DNA of 64,000 nt from Terrimesophilobacter bigeumensis. GTDB lineage: Bacteria; Actinomycetota; Actinomycetes; Actinomycetales; Microbacteriaceae. A model generated the notes under the pieces. It ran no database searches, was not told where the DNA came from, and saw only the letters and a program-made list of their open reading frames with translations. The stretch lies in contig NZ_BAABAE010000003.1 in assembly GCF_039537265.1 (NCBI RefSeq), positions 310,001-374,000 on the forward strand, in the 5' to 3' direction. A program made the translations under genes and the position numbers. Of the stretch, positions 39,676 to 48,332 are shown one piece after another; within the stretch, counting starts at the first letter, position 1, and each line of letters starts with the position of its first letter.

Positions 39676-41208
39676 ATGGATCAGCACGAAGTACGCGTAC
39701 ACAAAAGCGAAGAGAACCTCGCCCGCGAAGGCCAGCTCGCCTGGAAGATCGCCGAGGTCGCGACCGACCCCGTCGAGGTGACCCCCGAGGCGACCGACAT
39801 GGTCATCAACCGCATCATCGACAATGCTGCCGTGGCGACCGCCTCGCTGCTGCGGGGCCCGGTGATCGCCGCGCGCGCTCAGGCGCTGTCGCAGCCGGTC
39901 TCGACCGGAGGCGTCGGTGCAACGGTGTTCGGCAAGCCCATCGATCGCAGAGTGACCCCGGAGTGGGCGGCCTGGGCCAACGGCGTCGCCGTGCGCGAAC
40001 TCGACTACCACGACACCTTCCTCGCCGCAGAGTACTCGCACCCCGGCGACAACATTCCCCCGATTCTCGCGGTCGCCCAGCACGTCGGCCGCAACGGCAC
40101 CGACCTCGTTCGCGGCATCGTGACCGGGTACGAGATCCAGATCGACCTCGCCAAGGCGATCAGCCTGCACGCCCACAAGATCGACCACGTCGCCCACCTC
40201 GGCCCGAGCGCCGCCGCCGGAATCGGTACCCTGCTCGGGCTCGACACCGAGACGATCTTCCAGGCCATCGGCCAGGCCCTGCACACGACGACGGCGACCC
40301 GCCAGTCCCGTAAGGGCGAGATCTCCACCTGGAAGGCCCACGCGCCAGCATTCGCCGGCAAGATGGCGGTCGAAGCCGTCGACCGGGCGATGCGCGGCCA
40401 GACGAGTCCGACCCCGATCTACGAAGGCGAGGATGGCGTCATCGCCTGGCTGCTCGACGGCCCGGATGCCCGCTACACCGTCCCGCTGCCCTCGCGGGGC
40501 GAGGCGAAGGCCGCCATCCTCGACAGCTACACGAAGGAGCATTCGGCCGAGTACCAGGCCCAGGCCTGGATCGACCTCGCCCGCAAGCTGAACCGAGAGC
40601 ATCCGGAGCTGACGAGCCCCGATGGCGCCCAGCGCATCGAGCGCATCGTCATCCACACGAGCCACCACACCCACTTCGTGATCGGTTCGGGTGCGAACGA
40701 CCCCCAGAAATACGACCCGACGGCCAGCCGCGAGACGCTCGACCACTCGATCCCGTACATCTTCACCGTCGCGCTCCAGGATGGCGAGTTCCACCACGAG
40801 CGCTCCTACGCGCCCGACCGTGCGAGCCGGCCCGACACGGTCGAGCTGTGGAAGAAGGTCAGCACGGAGGAGGACGCCGAGTGGACGCGCCGCTACCACT
40901 CGCTCGACACCGCGGAGAAGGCGTTCGGTGGCCGCATCGAGATCACCATGACCGACGGCTCCACGATCGTCGATGAGATCGCCGTCGCGGATGCGCACCC
41001 GCTCGGCGCGCGCCCCTTCGCCCGTGAGCAGTACATCGACAAATTCCGGATGCTGGCCGAGCATGTGCTCGACGAGGAGGAGATCGAGCGTTTCCTCGGG
41101 CTCGTTCAGCGACTGCCCGAGCTCGAAGCCGACGAACTCGGCGGTCTCACGGTGGTCGCGAAACCTGGCCTGCTCGTCTCCGCCGACACCCCGAAAGGAC
41201 TCTTCTGA
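39676..41208 (+). CDS. prpD: 2-methylcitrate dehydratase PrpD
   Basis: This 510-residue MmgE/PrpD-family enzyme dehydrates 2-methylcitrate to 2-methylaconitate in propionyl-CoA breakdown. Conserved parts are RELDYHDTFLAAEYSHPGDNIPPILAVAQ, IDHVAHLGPSAAAGIGTLLGLD, RQSRKGEISTWKAHAPAFAGKMAVEA, and the C-terminal DHSIPYIFTVALQDG and ADAHPLGARPF segments. The length matches bona fide PrpD better than the diverged paralogue at 14626. AGGGGGAACACC precedes the ATG. Its stop overlaps the prpB start (TGATG). Confidence 0.93.
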   Translation: MDQHEVRVHKSEENLAREGQLAWKIAEVATDPVEVTPEATDMVINRIIDNAAVATASLLRGPVIAARAQALSQPVSTGGVGATVFGKPIDRRVTPEWAAWANGVAVRELDYHDTFLAAEYSHPGDNIPPILAVAQHVGRNGTDLVRGIVTGYEIQIDLAKAISLHAHKIDHVAHLGPSAAAGIGTLLGLDTETIFQAIGQALHTTTATRQSRKGEISTWKAHAPAFAGKMAVEAVDRAMRGQTSPTPIYEGEDGVIAWLLDGPDARYTVPLPSRGEAKAAILDSYTKEHSAEYQAQAWIDLARKLNREHPELTSPDGAQRIERIVIHTSHHTHFVIGSGANDPQKYDPTASRETLDHSIPYIFTVALQDGEFHHERSYAPDRASRPDTVELWKKVSTEEDAEWTRRYHSLDTAEKAFGGRIEITMTDGSTIVDEIAVADAHPLGARPFAREQYIDKFRMLAEHVLDEEEIERFLGLVQRLPELEADELGGLTVVAKPGLLVSADTPKGLF

Positions 41209-42113
41209 TGCTGTACTCCACGGTGACCCCGGCCGCCAAGCGCCAGCTCCTTCGCGAGCGGCTCACCAGCGGTGAGCTCCTGCGCTTCCCGGGCGCCTTC
41301 AACCCGCTCAGCGCCAAGCTCATCCAGGACAAGGGCTTCGAGGGTGTCTACATCTCCGGCGCCGTCATCGCCGCCGACCTCGGCCTGCCCGACATCGGCC
41401 TCACGACGCTCACCGAGGTGGCGATGCGCGCCGGCCAGATCGCGCGGATGACCGACCTCCCGGCGATCGTGGATGCCGACACCGGCTTCGGCGAACCGAT
41501 GAACGTCGCGCGCACGGTGCAGACCCTCGAGGATGCCGGGGTCGCCGGCCTGCACATCGAGGACCAGGTGAATCCCAAGCGCTGCGGCCACCTGGACGGC
41601 AAAGCCGTCGTCGACTCCGACACCGCGATCAAGCGCATCCGGGCGGCGGCCAGCGCACGCCGGGACCCGAACCTGCTCATCCTGGCCCGCACCGACATCC
41701 GGGCGGTCGACGGGCTTCAGGCGGCCGTCGATCGTGCGAAGGAACTCGTCGACGCGGGTGCCGACGCGATCTTCCCGGAGGCGATGAAGGATCTCTCCGA
41801 ATTCGAAGCCGTGCGGAAGGCCGTCGATGTTCCGGTGCTCGCGAACATGACCGAGTTCGGCAAGAGCGAGCTGTTCACGACCGAACAGCTCGCCGGCATC
41901 GGCATCAACATCGTCATCTACCCGGTGAGCCTGCTGCGCCTCGCCATGAGGGCGGCGGAGCGGGGTCTCGACACCCTCCGTGCCGCCGGTACGCTGAAAC
42001 CAGCTGTCGGTGACATGCAGACGCGCGCGCGACTGTACGAACTGCTGGACTACGAGGCGTACAACGCCTTCGACTCCGGCGTCTTCAACTTCACCCTCGA
42101 ACCAACGGAGTGA
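41208..42113 (+). CDS. prpB: 2-methylisocitrate lyase PrpB
   Basis: This 301-residue enzyme of the isocitrate lyase/PEP mutase family cleaves 2-methylisocitrate into pyruvate and succinate. The active-site motif KRCGH is at residues 124-128 (Cys126 catalytic), with the metal-binding DADTGFG at 89-95 and RTDIRAVDGL following. The ATG is fused to the prpD stop, and prpC follows with a 1-bp gap, giving coupled synthesis of the three cycle enzymes. Confidence 0.95.
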   Translation: MLYSTVTPAAKRQLLRERLTSGELLRFPGAFNPLSAKLIQDKGFEGVYISGAVIAADLGLPDIGLTTLTEVAMRAGQIARMTDLPAIVDADTGFGEPMNVARTVQTLEDAGVAGLHIEDQVNPKRCGHLDGKAVVDSDTAIKRIRAAASARRDPNLLILARTDIRAVDGLQAAVDRAKELVDAGADAIFPEAMKDLSEFEAVRKAVDVPVLANMTEFGKSELFTTEQLAGIGINIVIYPVSLLRLAMRAAERGLDTLRAAGTLKPAVGDMQTRARLYELLDYEAYNAFDSGVFNFTLEPTE

Positions 42114-42114
42114 C

Positions 42115-43257
42115 ATGACTGACCAGGACATTCGCAAGGGCCTCGCCGGCGTCGTCGTCGACACGACGGCGATCTCCAAGGTCAACCCGGAGACGAATTC
42201 GCTGCTCTACCGCGGCTACCCGGTGCAGGAGCTCGCTGCGAACTGCCAGTTCGAGGAGGTCGCCTACCTGCTCTGGAACGGCGAGCTGCCGACGCCTGTG
42301 CAGCTGGAGGAGTTCCAGAAGCTCGAGCGCTCGATGCGTGCGCTCGATCCGCGGACCAAGCGCGTCATCGACGAGCTGCCGCTCACCGCTCACCCGATGG
42401 ATGTCGTGCGCACCGCGGTGAGCGTCGTCGGCGCGACCGATCCCACGCTCGCCGAGGAGAACGGCATCCTCGACCGGAACCTGAACAACGGTCGCGCGAT
42501 CTATCTCCTCGCCCAGCTCCCGGCGATCGTCGCCTACGACCAGCGTCGTCGCCGCGGCCAGGAGCTCGTGGAGCCCCGCGACGATCTCGCCTACTCGGCG
42601 AACTTCCTGCACATGACCTTCGGCGAAGTTCCGGACATCACGGTCGTCAACGCCTTCGACGTCTCGATGATCCTCTACGCCGAGCACTCCTTCAACGCTT
42701 CGACGTTCACGGCCCGCGTCGTCACGAGCACACTCGCCGACCTGTACTCGGCCGTGACGGCGGCGATCGGCGCGCTCAAAGGGCCTCTGCACGGCGGCGC
42801 CAACGAAGCCGTCATGCACATCTTCGAGGAGATCGGCACTGCGGACCGCGCGGAGGCCTGGCTCGACACCGCCCTCGTCGAGAAGCGCAAGATCATGGGC
42901 TTCGGCCACCGCGTGTACAAGAACGGCGACTCGCGCGTGCCGACCATGAAGGCGGCGCTCGACACGCTCATCGCCGAGTACGACCGACCGGATCTCGCAG
43001 AGCTCTACGGCACGCTGGAGAAGGCGATGGACGACCGCAAGGGCATCAAGCCGAACCTCGACTACCCGTCCGGCCCCGCCTACCACCTCATCGGGTTCGA
43101 CACCGAGCTGTTCACGCCGCTCTTCGTCATGAGCCGGATCACCGGCTGGACGGCGCACATCATGGAGCAGATGGCCTCCAACGCGCTCATCCGTCCGCTC
43201 TCCGCCTACGACGGGCCGGACGAGCGACACGTGGCCCAGCAGTCAGTAGCCTCCTAG
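42115..43257 (+). CDS. prpC: 2-methylcitrate synthase/citrate synthase PrpC
   Basis: This 380-residue citrate-synthase family enzyme condenses propionyl-CoA with oxaloacetate. Active-site segments are HSFNASTFTARVV, GPLHGGANEAVM, IMGFGHRVYKNGDSR and FTPLFVMSRITGWTAHIMEQ, including the catalytic histidines and a late aspartate/arginine region. Its size and gene order (after prpD-prpB) indicate the 2-methylcitrate version, though such enzymes usually also accept acetyl-CoA. ATG 42115 lies one base after the prpB stop. Confidence 0.93.
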   Translation: MTDQDIRKGLAGVVVDTTAISKVNPETNSLLYRGYPVQELAANCQFEEVAYLLWNGELPTPVQLEEFQKLERSMRALDPRTKRVIDELPLTAHPMDVVRTAVSVVGATDPTLAEENGILDRNLNNGRAIYLLAQLPAIVAYDQRRRRGQELVEPRDDLAYSANFLHMTFGEVPDITVVNAFDVSMILYAEHSFNASTFTARVVTSTLADLYSAVTAAIGALKGPLHGGANEAVMHIFEEIGTADRAEAWLDTALVEKRKIMGFGHRVYKNGDSRVPTMKAALDTLIAEYDRPDLAELYGTLEKAMDDRKGIKPNLDYPSGPAYHLIGFDTELFTPLFVMSRITGWTAHIMEQMASNALIRPLSAYDGPDERHVAQQSVAS

Positions 43258-43258
43258 G

Positions 43259-44065
43259 GTGACCCTGAACCGGGGCCGGATGCTGCGGCTTGCCGCGATC
43301 GGACTCGTCGTCGGGTTCTTCTCCGGCCTGTTCGGTGTCGGCGGCGGGATCGTCCTCGTCCCGCTGCTCATCGTGGTGGTCGGGTTCGCGCAGCGCCGGG
43401 CGAGCGGAACGTCGCTGGCCGCCGTGCTCCCGACCGCGATCGCGGGCATGATCGCCTACGCTGCGCACGGCTCGGTCGACTGGATCGCCGGTGGTTTGCT
43501 GGCTGCCGGGGCGATCGTCGGGTCGCTCCTCGGTACCTGGCTCCTGCACCATACCCGTCAGAAGATTCTGCGCTGGATCTTTGTCGCCTTCCTCCTCGTC
43601 GTCGCGGTACGGATGCTCTTCCTCGTTCCCGACCGCTCCGTCGATCTGGCCTTCAACCCCTGGGTCATCGCCGGTCTCGTCGCGCTCGGCCTCGTCACCG
43701 GCACCCTCTCCGGGTTGCTCGGTATCGGCGGGGGAGTGTTCATCGTTCCTGCGCTCATGCTCGTCTTCGGCGTGGGCGACCTCGTGGCGAAGGGCACGTC
43801 GCTGCTCATGATGATCCCGACGGCGATCACGGGCACGATCGCGAACGCGCGGCGGGGTCACACCGACCTCACGGCGGCGGCCGTCATCGGATGCCTGTCC
43901 GTTCCGGCCTCGATCGGCGGGGCCGCGCTGGCCTGGGCTGTACCACCGGCGCTCGGCAGCATCCTGTTCGCCCTCCTCCTCGTCTACTGCGCCGTGCAAC
44001 TCGCCTGGAATGCGCTCAGCCAACCGCGCCCTGGGCCGACGGAGCAGCCCGCGCCTCCGGCCTAG
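43259..44065 (+). CDS. TauE/SafE family membrane permease (sulfite/organosulfonate exporter type)
   Basis: This 268-residue polytopic protein has the duplicated TauE/SafE (DUF81) motif: GLFGVGGGIVLVPLL in the first half and GLLGIGGGVFIVPALM in the second, with about eight transmembrane helices. Family members export sulfite, sulfoacetate or other organic anions. Start GTG 43259 begins one base after the prpC stop, so it is likely the terminal gene of the prp operon; a carboxylate substrate linked to propionate metabolism is possible, but this is inference. Confidence 0.9.
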   Translation: MTLNRGRMLRLAAIGLVVGFFSGLFGVGGGIVLVPLLIVVVGFAQRRASGTSLAAVLPTAIAGMIAYAAHGSVDWIAGGLLAAGAIVGSLLGTWLLHHTRQKILRWIFVAFLLVVAVRMLFLVPDRSVDLAFNPWVIAGLVALGLVTGTLSGLLGIGGGVFIVPALMLVFGVGDLVAKGTSLLMMIPTAITGTIANARRGHTDLTAAAVIGCLSVPASIGGAALAWAVPPALGSILFALLLVYCAVQLAWNALSQPRPGPTEQPAPPA

Positions 44066-44087
44066 TCGCTCGGCCTAGGCTCGAGCC

Positions 44088-44909
44088 ATGGACAGCATCA
44101 CGCTCAACGACGGCACAACCATCCCCCAGCTCGGCTTCGGCGTCTTCAAGGTCGACCCGGCGCAGACCGAGCGCATCGTCTCCGAGGCGCTCGAGGTCGG
44201 CTATCGGCACATCGACACGGCCGCCATCTACGGGAACGAGGAGGGTGTCGGGCGAGCGATCGCGGCATCCGGCATCCCGCGCGACGAGCTCTACGTGACG
44301 ACCAAGCTCTGGAACGACCGGCAGGGCGACGCCCCGGCGGCGCTGCGCGAGAGCCTCGACAAGCTGGGCCTCGAGCGCGTGAATCTGTACCTCATCCACT
44401 GGCCCGCCCCCGCGAACGACCGGTACGTCGACGCCTGGCGCTCCCTCATCGAATTGCGCGATCAGGGCCTCACGACGAGCATCGGCGTCGCGAACTTCCT
44501 CGTGCCGCACCTCGAGCGGCTCCTCGCCGAGACGGATGTCGCTCCCGCCGTCGACCAGATCGAGTTGCACCCCGCCCACCAGCAGCCGGAGACCGCGGAG
44601 TTCGCCCGCGAGCACGGCATCGCCGTCGAGTCCTGGGGACCGCTCGGGCAGGCGAAGTACCCGCTGCTCGAGCTGCCGGAGGTCACCGCGGCGGCGGCGG
44701 CGCACGGCAGGACTCCGGCTCAGGTGATCATCCGCTGGCACCTGCAGAGCGGGTACATCGTGTTCCCGAAGACGAACCACCGCGAACGCATGGTCGAGAA
44801 CTTCGACGTCTTCGACTTCGAGCTCACGGATGCCGAGCTCGCCGCGATCACCGCCCTCGAGCGCGGAGGCGCGGGCCGGGTCAGCAGCGACCCCAACACC
44901 GTCAGCTGA
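44088..44909 (+). CDS. Aldo/keto reductase (2,5-diketo-D-gluconate reductase type)
   Basis: This 273-residue NADPH-dependent TIM-barrel reductase has the catalytic tetrad Asp43, Tyr48 (DTAAIYGNE), Lys73 (TTKLW) and His104 (YLIHWP), and the cofactor-binding FPKTNHRERMVENFDVFDFEL near the C-terminus. It reduces small aldehydes or ketones; physiological substrate unknown. It begins 22 bp after the TauE-type gene and is convergent with pdxH. Confidence 0.92.
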   Translation: MDSITLNDGTTIPQLGFGVFKVDPAQTERIVSEALEVGYRHIDTAAIYGNEEGVGRAIAASGIPRDELYVTTKLWNDRQGDAPAALRESLDKLGLERVNLYLIHWPAPANDRYVDAWRSLIELRDQGLTTSIGVANFLVPHLERLLAETDVAPAVDQIELHPAHQQPETAEFAREHGIAVESWGPLGQAKYPLLELPEVTAAAAAHGRTPAQVIIRWHLQSGYIVFPKTNHRERMVENFDVFDFELTDAELAAITALERGGAGRVSSDPNTVS

Positions 44910-45001
44910 CTACCGTTCCGCTCCCCGAGGAAGCCCACAGGGCTGTCACGAAGGGAGCTGGGGAGGGAGCATTCCGCGGACACGCCCCCGCGCGGCAATC
45001 C

Positions 45002-45634
45002 TCAGGGGTAGAGACGGCGGTGGGTCCAGCCGGAGGGGGTTCGGTCGTAGCGCAGGCGACGGTGCATCCGGTCGGCACCGCCGTGCCAGAACTCGATCGA
45101 GTCGGGACGGAGTCGATACCCGTTCCAGTCGGCGGGGCGCAGCAATGGTACTCCCGGCGCCGCGAGCCTGGCCGCCTCCGCTCGGTACGCGGCGTCGTCC
45201 TCGAGCGTCGCGCTCTGCGCGGATGCCGCAGAGGCCGCCTGCGACTGGACCGGCCGATCCGTCCAGATCGCGTCGGACTCGGCATCCGTGAGCAGTTCGA
45301 CAGCGCCCGTCAGCCGCAGTTGCTGTCGCGTCTCCCGCCAGTAGATGACGGCGGCCGCGCGCGGGTTGGCGGCGAGCTGGTGACCCTTGAGGCTGCTCGT
45401 ATTCGTCGCGAACGTCATCCCACTCGCATCGAACGACTTCGCGAGCACGAACCGGTTCCCGAGATCGCCATTCTCATCGGCCGTCGCGATGGCGATGTTG
45501 TACGGCTCGATCACGCCGAGGCGCTCCGCGGTGTCGACCCAGGAGACGAGCAGGGGCATCGGGTCGGCCGGCGGAGAGTCGAATTCGGGCAGCTCGAGGT
45601 CGATCGTGCCGGTCACCGAAGGCCGCGAGTGCAT
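45002..45634 (-). CDS. pdxH: Pyridoxamine 5'-phosphate oxidase PdxH
   Basis: This 210-residue FMN enzyme oxidises pyridoxine/pyridoxamine phosphate to pyridoxal phosphate. It carries the split-barrel FMN-binding core (NRFVLAKSFDASGMTFATNTSSLKGHQLAANPRAAAVIYW) and the C-terminal dimerisation/substrate region (WNGYRLRPDSIEFWHGGADRMHRRLRY, ending in RRLYP) that separates true PdxH from related flavoproteins. ATG 45634 is one base after the MBL gene stop, so the two are co-transcribed. Confidence 0.93.
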   Translation of the reverse strand: MHSRPSVTGTIDLELPEFDSPPADPMPLLVSWVDTAERLGVIEPYNIAIATADENGDLGNRFVLAKSFDASGMTFATNTSSLKGHQLAANPRAAAVIYWRETRQQLRLTGAVELLTDAESDAIWTDRPVQSQAASAASAQSATLEDDAAYRAEAARLAAPGVPLLRPADWNGYRLRPDSIEFWHGGADRMHRRLRYDRTPSGWTHRRLYP

Positions 45635-45635
45635 G

Positions 45636-46409
45636 TCAGAGCGTCCCGACCTCGATGACGACCCGCTCGCCGCGTGGTGAGTCGACGAGGACCTCGGTCA
45701 GGTCGGCGGCGGCGAAGGCCTTCTCGAGCTGCTCGCGGGACTCCGAGAAGTGTTCCCAGTCCTCGGTGTGCACTCCCACGACCTGCTGCGCCGCAAGGAT
45801 GATGGCTGCCTTCACCGCGGCGGCCGACCCGAAGGTGAGGTCGGCGTCGATCTCCCGCACGCGGGCGGCACCGGCATTGAGGATCGCGATCGATGCGCCG
45901 CCGAACGTCCCGGTCACCTCCCGGACGACATCGAGCGATGCGTTGTCGCCGCTGACGTAGACCGTCGGCTCCCCTTCGGCCTGCAGTACGAACCCGATGA
46001 CCGGGCCGATGGCTTCGGCGACGTCGTCCGGTCCGTGCAGTGCCCGCGTCGCCGTCACTGTGACAGAGCCGACCGGATGCGATTGGCCTGGTTCGAGTCC
46101 GACCGCCGTCCCGCCGAGCTCGGCGGCTCCCGCGACCGTCGTGAGTGTGCGCGGTACTTCGGCGAGATACTCACGTCCCGCGGTGTCGAGGTTGTCCTCG
46201 TGATGATGGTGGGAGACGAGCGCGAGGTCGACCGGGCCGAGCTGGGCGGGCTGCAGGGCGGGGCCGCGGGTCTTCACGAGCGCCTGTCCGCCATCCGGGT
46301 CCGGGTAGCGGCCGGGCTCGTCGAAGGTGGGGTCGGTGATGATGCGCAGGCCCGCGTATTCGAGCAGCACGGTCGGCCCGCCGAGGTAGGTGACGGCGAT
46401 TTGGGTCAT
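45636..46409 (-). CDS. Metallo-beta-lactamase fold hydrolase (UlaG-like)
   Basis: This 257-residue protein has the metallo-beta-lactamase fold with the metal motif SHHHHEDNLD at 66-75. In the usual H-x-H-x-D-H pattern His68, His70 and Asp72 are present, while the next histidine is asparagine (Asn73). Later metal-site segments include RALHGPDD, VYVSGDNAS and VGVHTEDWEHF. Closest in outline to UlaG/YcbJ-like lactonases or phosphodiesterases. It is the first gene of a two-gene operon with pdxH and divergent from the YyaL-type gene; a role in vitamin B6 metabolism is not implied by its sequence. Confidence 0.85.
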   Translation of the reverse strand: MTQIAVTYLGGPTVLLEYAGLRIITDPTFDEPGRYPDPDGGQALVKTRGPALQPAQLGPVDLALVSHHHHEDNLDTAGREYLAEVPRTLTTVAGAAELGGTAVGLEPGQSHPVGSVTVTATRALHGPDDVAEAIGPVIGFVLQAEGEPTVYVSGDNASLDVVREVTGTFGGASIAILNAGAARVREIDADLTFGSAAAVKAAIILAAQQVVGVHTEDWEHFSESREQLEKAFAAADLTEVLVDSPRGERVVIEVGTL

Positions 46410-46472
46410 GACTTCAGGCTAGGACGTGGCCGACGATCCTGCACGGATGGCGCAGCGGCGTACCGTGGGATC

Positions 46473-48332
46473 ATGCCCAATGTTCTTGCCGAGGCGCTCA
46501 GCCCATACCTGCGCCAGCACGCCGACAACCCGGTCGACTGGCAGCAGTGGGGGCCGGAGCCCTTTGCGGAGGCTGCGCGCCGTGACGTTCCCGTCTTCGT
46601 CTCGATCGGCTACTCGACCTGTCACTGGTGCCATGTCATGGCGAGGGAGAGCTTCAGCGACCCCGCGATCGCCCGGCTGCTGAACGCGAACTTCGTCTCG
46701 ATCAAGGTCGACCGGGAGGAGCATCCGGAGGTCGACGCCGGGTACCTCGCCGCCGCGAGCGCCTTCACGCCCAACCTCGGGTGGCCGCTCAACGTTTTCG
46801 TGACCCCCGCCGGGCAGGCGTTCTTCGCCGGGACGTACTGGCCGCCGGATGCCATGGCCGGCCATCCGTCATTCCGGCAGGTGCTCGACGGCGTCACCGA
46901 TGCCTGGGCGAACCGGCGCGCCGAGGTCGAGTCGAATGCGGCGGATGTCGCTGCCGCGATCCGGGGGCATGCCGCGCATCCGGCGGCGGCGCTTCCCGAC
47001 CGGGCGGAACTCGACAAGGTCGTCGACCTCCTCGCGGCGAACGAGGATCGGCAGTTCGGCGGGTTCGGGTCTGCGCCGAAGTTCCCGGTGGTTCCGGTAC
47101 TCGACTTCCTGCTCGAGCACGGTTCGCCCGAATCGATCGCTCTCGCCGATCGCACACTGACGGCGATCGCCGACTCGGGCCTCCGGGACCGGGTGGAGGG
47201 CGGGTTCTTCCGGTACGCCACGCGCCGGGACTGGACCGAGCCGCACTACGAGCGGATGCTCTACGACAACGCGGGACTGCTGCGGGCGTATTCGCTGCTG
47301 GCCGTCCAGGTTCCCGAGCGCGCCGACCTCGCCCGCGAGGCGGCGGAGGGGATCGTCTCGTTCCTGATGCGAACCATGCGGCTGCCGGGTGGTTTCGCCT
47401 CCGCGCAGAACAGCGAGAGCTTCGTGGACGGATACCTCACCGAGGGCGACTACTACTCGTTGAGCGCTGAGGATCGCGCCGCCCAACCGGATCCGGCGCT
47501 CGATGAGAAAGTGCTCACCGGCTGGAACGGTCTGGCCATCGGGGCGCTCGCGAGCGCCGGCCACCGCTTCGGCCGCGACGACTGGCTGGATGCCGCGCGC
47601 GATGCCGCCACCACCATCCTCGCGTCCCAAGTGAAGGAGTCGGGTGAGCTGGTCAGGGCCACCCTGGCTGGAAACCCCTCTGCGGCAAGGGCCACACTCG
47701 AGGACTATGGCCTGCTGGCTCGTGGGCTCCTGCAGTTGGCCCAGGCCACGGGGGAGTTGCGGTGGGCAGGTGAGGCACGCCGCCTCGTCGATGCCTGCAC
47801 GACGGACGAGGGGTTCGCGATTCCGGGTGGTGGCGATCCGACACTCGCCGGATTCGGCATCGACGCCGGTGTCGACCCCACCGAGGGCGCGCTGCCCTCC
47901 GGGACGAGTGCGCTCGCCGAGGCGTCGTACCTGCTCTACCTCCTCAGGGGCGAACGCGAGTACCTGCGTCAGAGCGGCCGCGCCATGGAGAGGCTCGCCG
48001 GTCCCGCGGTGCGTCAGCCGCTCGGCTTCGGTTCCGCGCTCGCGGTCATGTCGGCGCTCGCATCGCCCGTGACGCAGCTCGTCGTGGTGACCGACGATCC
48101 GGATGCTGCGCTCGCGGATGCCGCCCGGGGGTGGTTCGAGGCCGGCGGAGTCTCGGTGACGGTGTCGGCATCCGGTGCGGCGGAATGGTCCGACGCAGGA
48201 TTCGAGCTGTTCGAGGGCAGGTCACTTCACGACGGTCTGCCCACCGCCTACCTGTGCAGCGACTTCGTCTGCCGGCTCCCGGTCACCGACGTTTCCGGCC
48301 TCGTCGGCCTCGGGATGCGCGCGGAACCATAG
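46473..48332 (+). CDS. Thioredoxin-domain/DUF255 protein (YyaL/SSP411 family)
   Basis: This 619-residue protein begins with a thioredoxin-like DUF255 domain carrying the CHWCH motif at 50-54, followed by an (alpha/alpha)6 barrel resembling N-acylglucosamine epimerases or cellobiose epimerases (FGGFGSAPKFPVVPVLDFLLEHG, GGFFRYATRRDWTEPHYERMLYDNAGLLRAYSLLA). This is the conserved YyaL/spermatogenesis-associated protein 20 family, widespread but of uncertain function. ATG 46473 is the natural start; the frame further upstream is antisense to the MBL gene. Its last 111 bp overlap the convergent Ig-like membrane protein gene. Confidence 0.9.
   Translation: MPNVLAEALSPYLRQHADNPVDWQQWGPEPFAEAARRDVPVFVSIGYSTCHWCHVMARESFSDPAIARLLNANFVSIKVDREEHPEVDAGYLAAASAFTPNLGWPLNVFVTPAGQAFFAGTYWPPDAMAGHPSFRQVLDGVTDAWANRRAEVESNAADVAAAIRGHAAHPAAALPDRAELDKVVDLLAANEDRQFGGFGSAPKFPVVPVLDFLLEHGSPESIALADRTLTAIADSGLRDRVEGGFFRYATRRDWTEPHYERMLYDNAGLLRAYSLLAVQVPERADLAREAAEGIVSFLMRTMRLPGGFASAQNSESFVDGYLTEGDYYSLSAEDRAAQPDPALDEKVLTGWNGLAIGALASAGHRFGRDDWLDAARDAATTILASQVKESGELVRATLAGNPSAARATLEDYGLLARGLLQLAQATGELRWAGEARRLVDACTTDEGFAIPGGGDPTLAGFGIDAGVDPTEGALPSGTSALAEASYLLYLLRGEREYLRQSGRAMERLAGPAVRQPLGFGSALAVMSALASPVTQLVVVTDDPDAALADAARGWFEAGGVSVTVSASGAAEWSDAGFELFEGRSLHDGLPTAYLCSDFVCRLPVTDVSGLVGLGMRAEP

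Noticed and set aside
44932..44944. AGCCC-ACA-GGGCT hairpin between the aldo/keto reductase gene and pdxH
   Set aside because: Five-bp stem without U-tract; too short to call a terminator with confidence.
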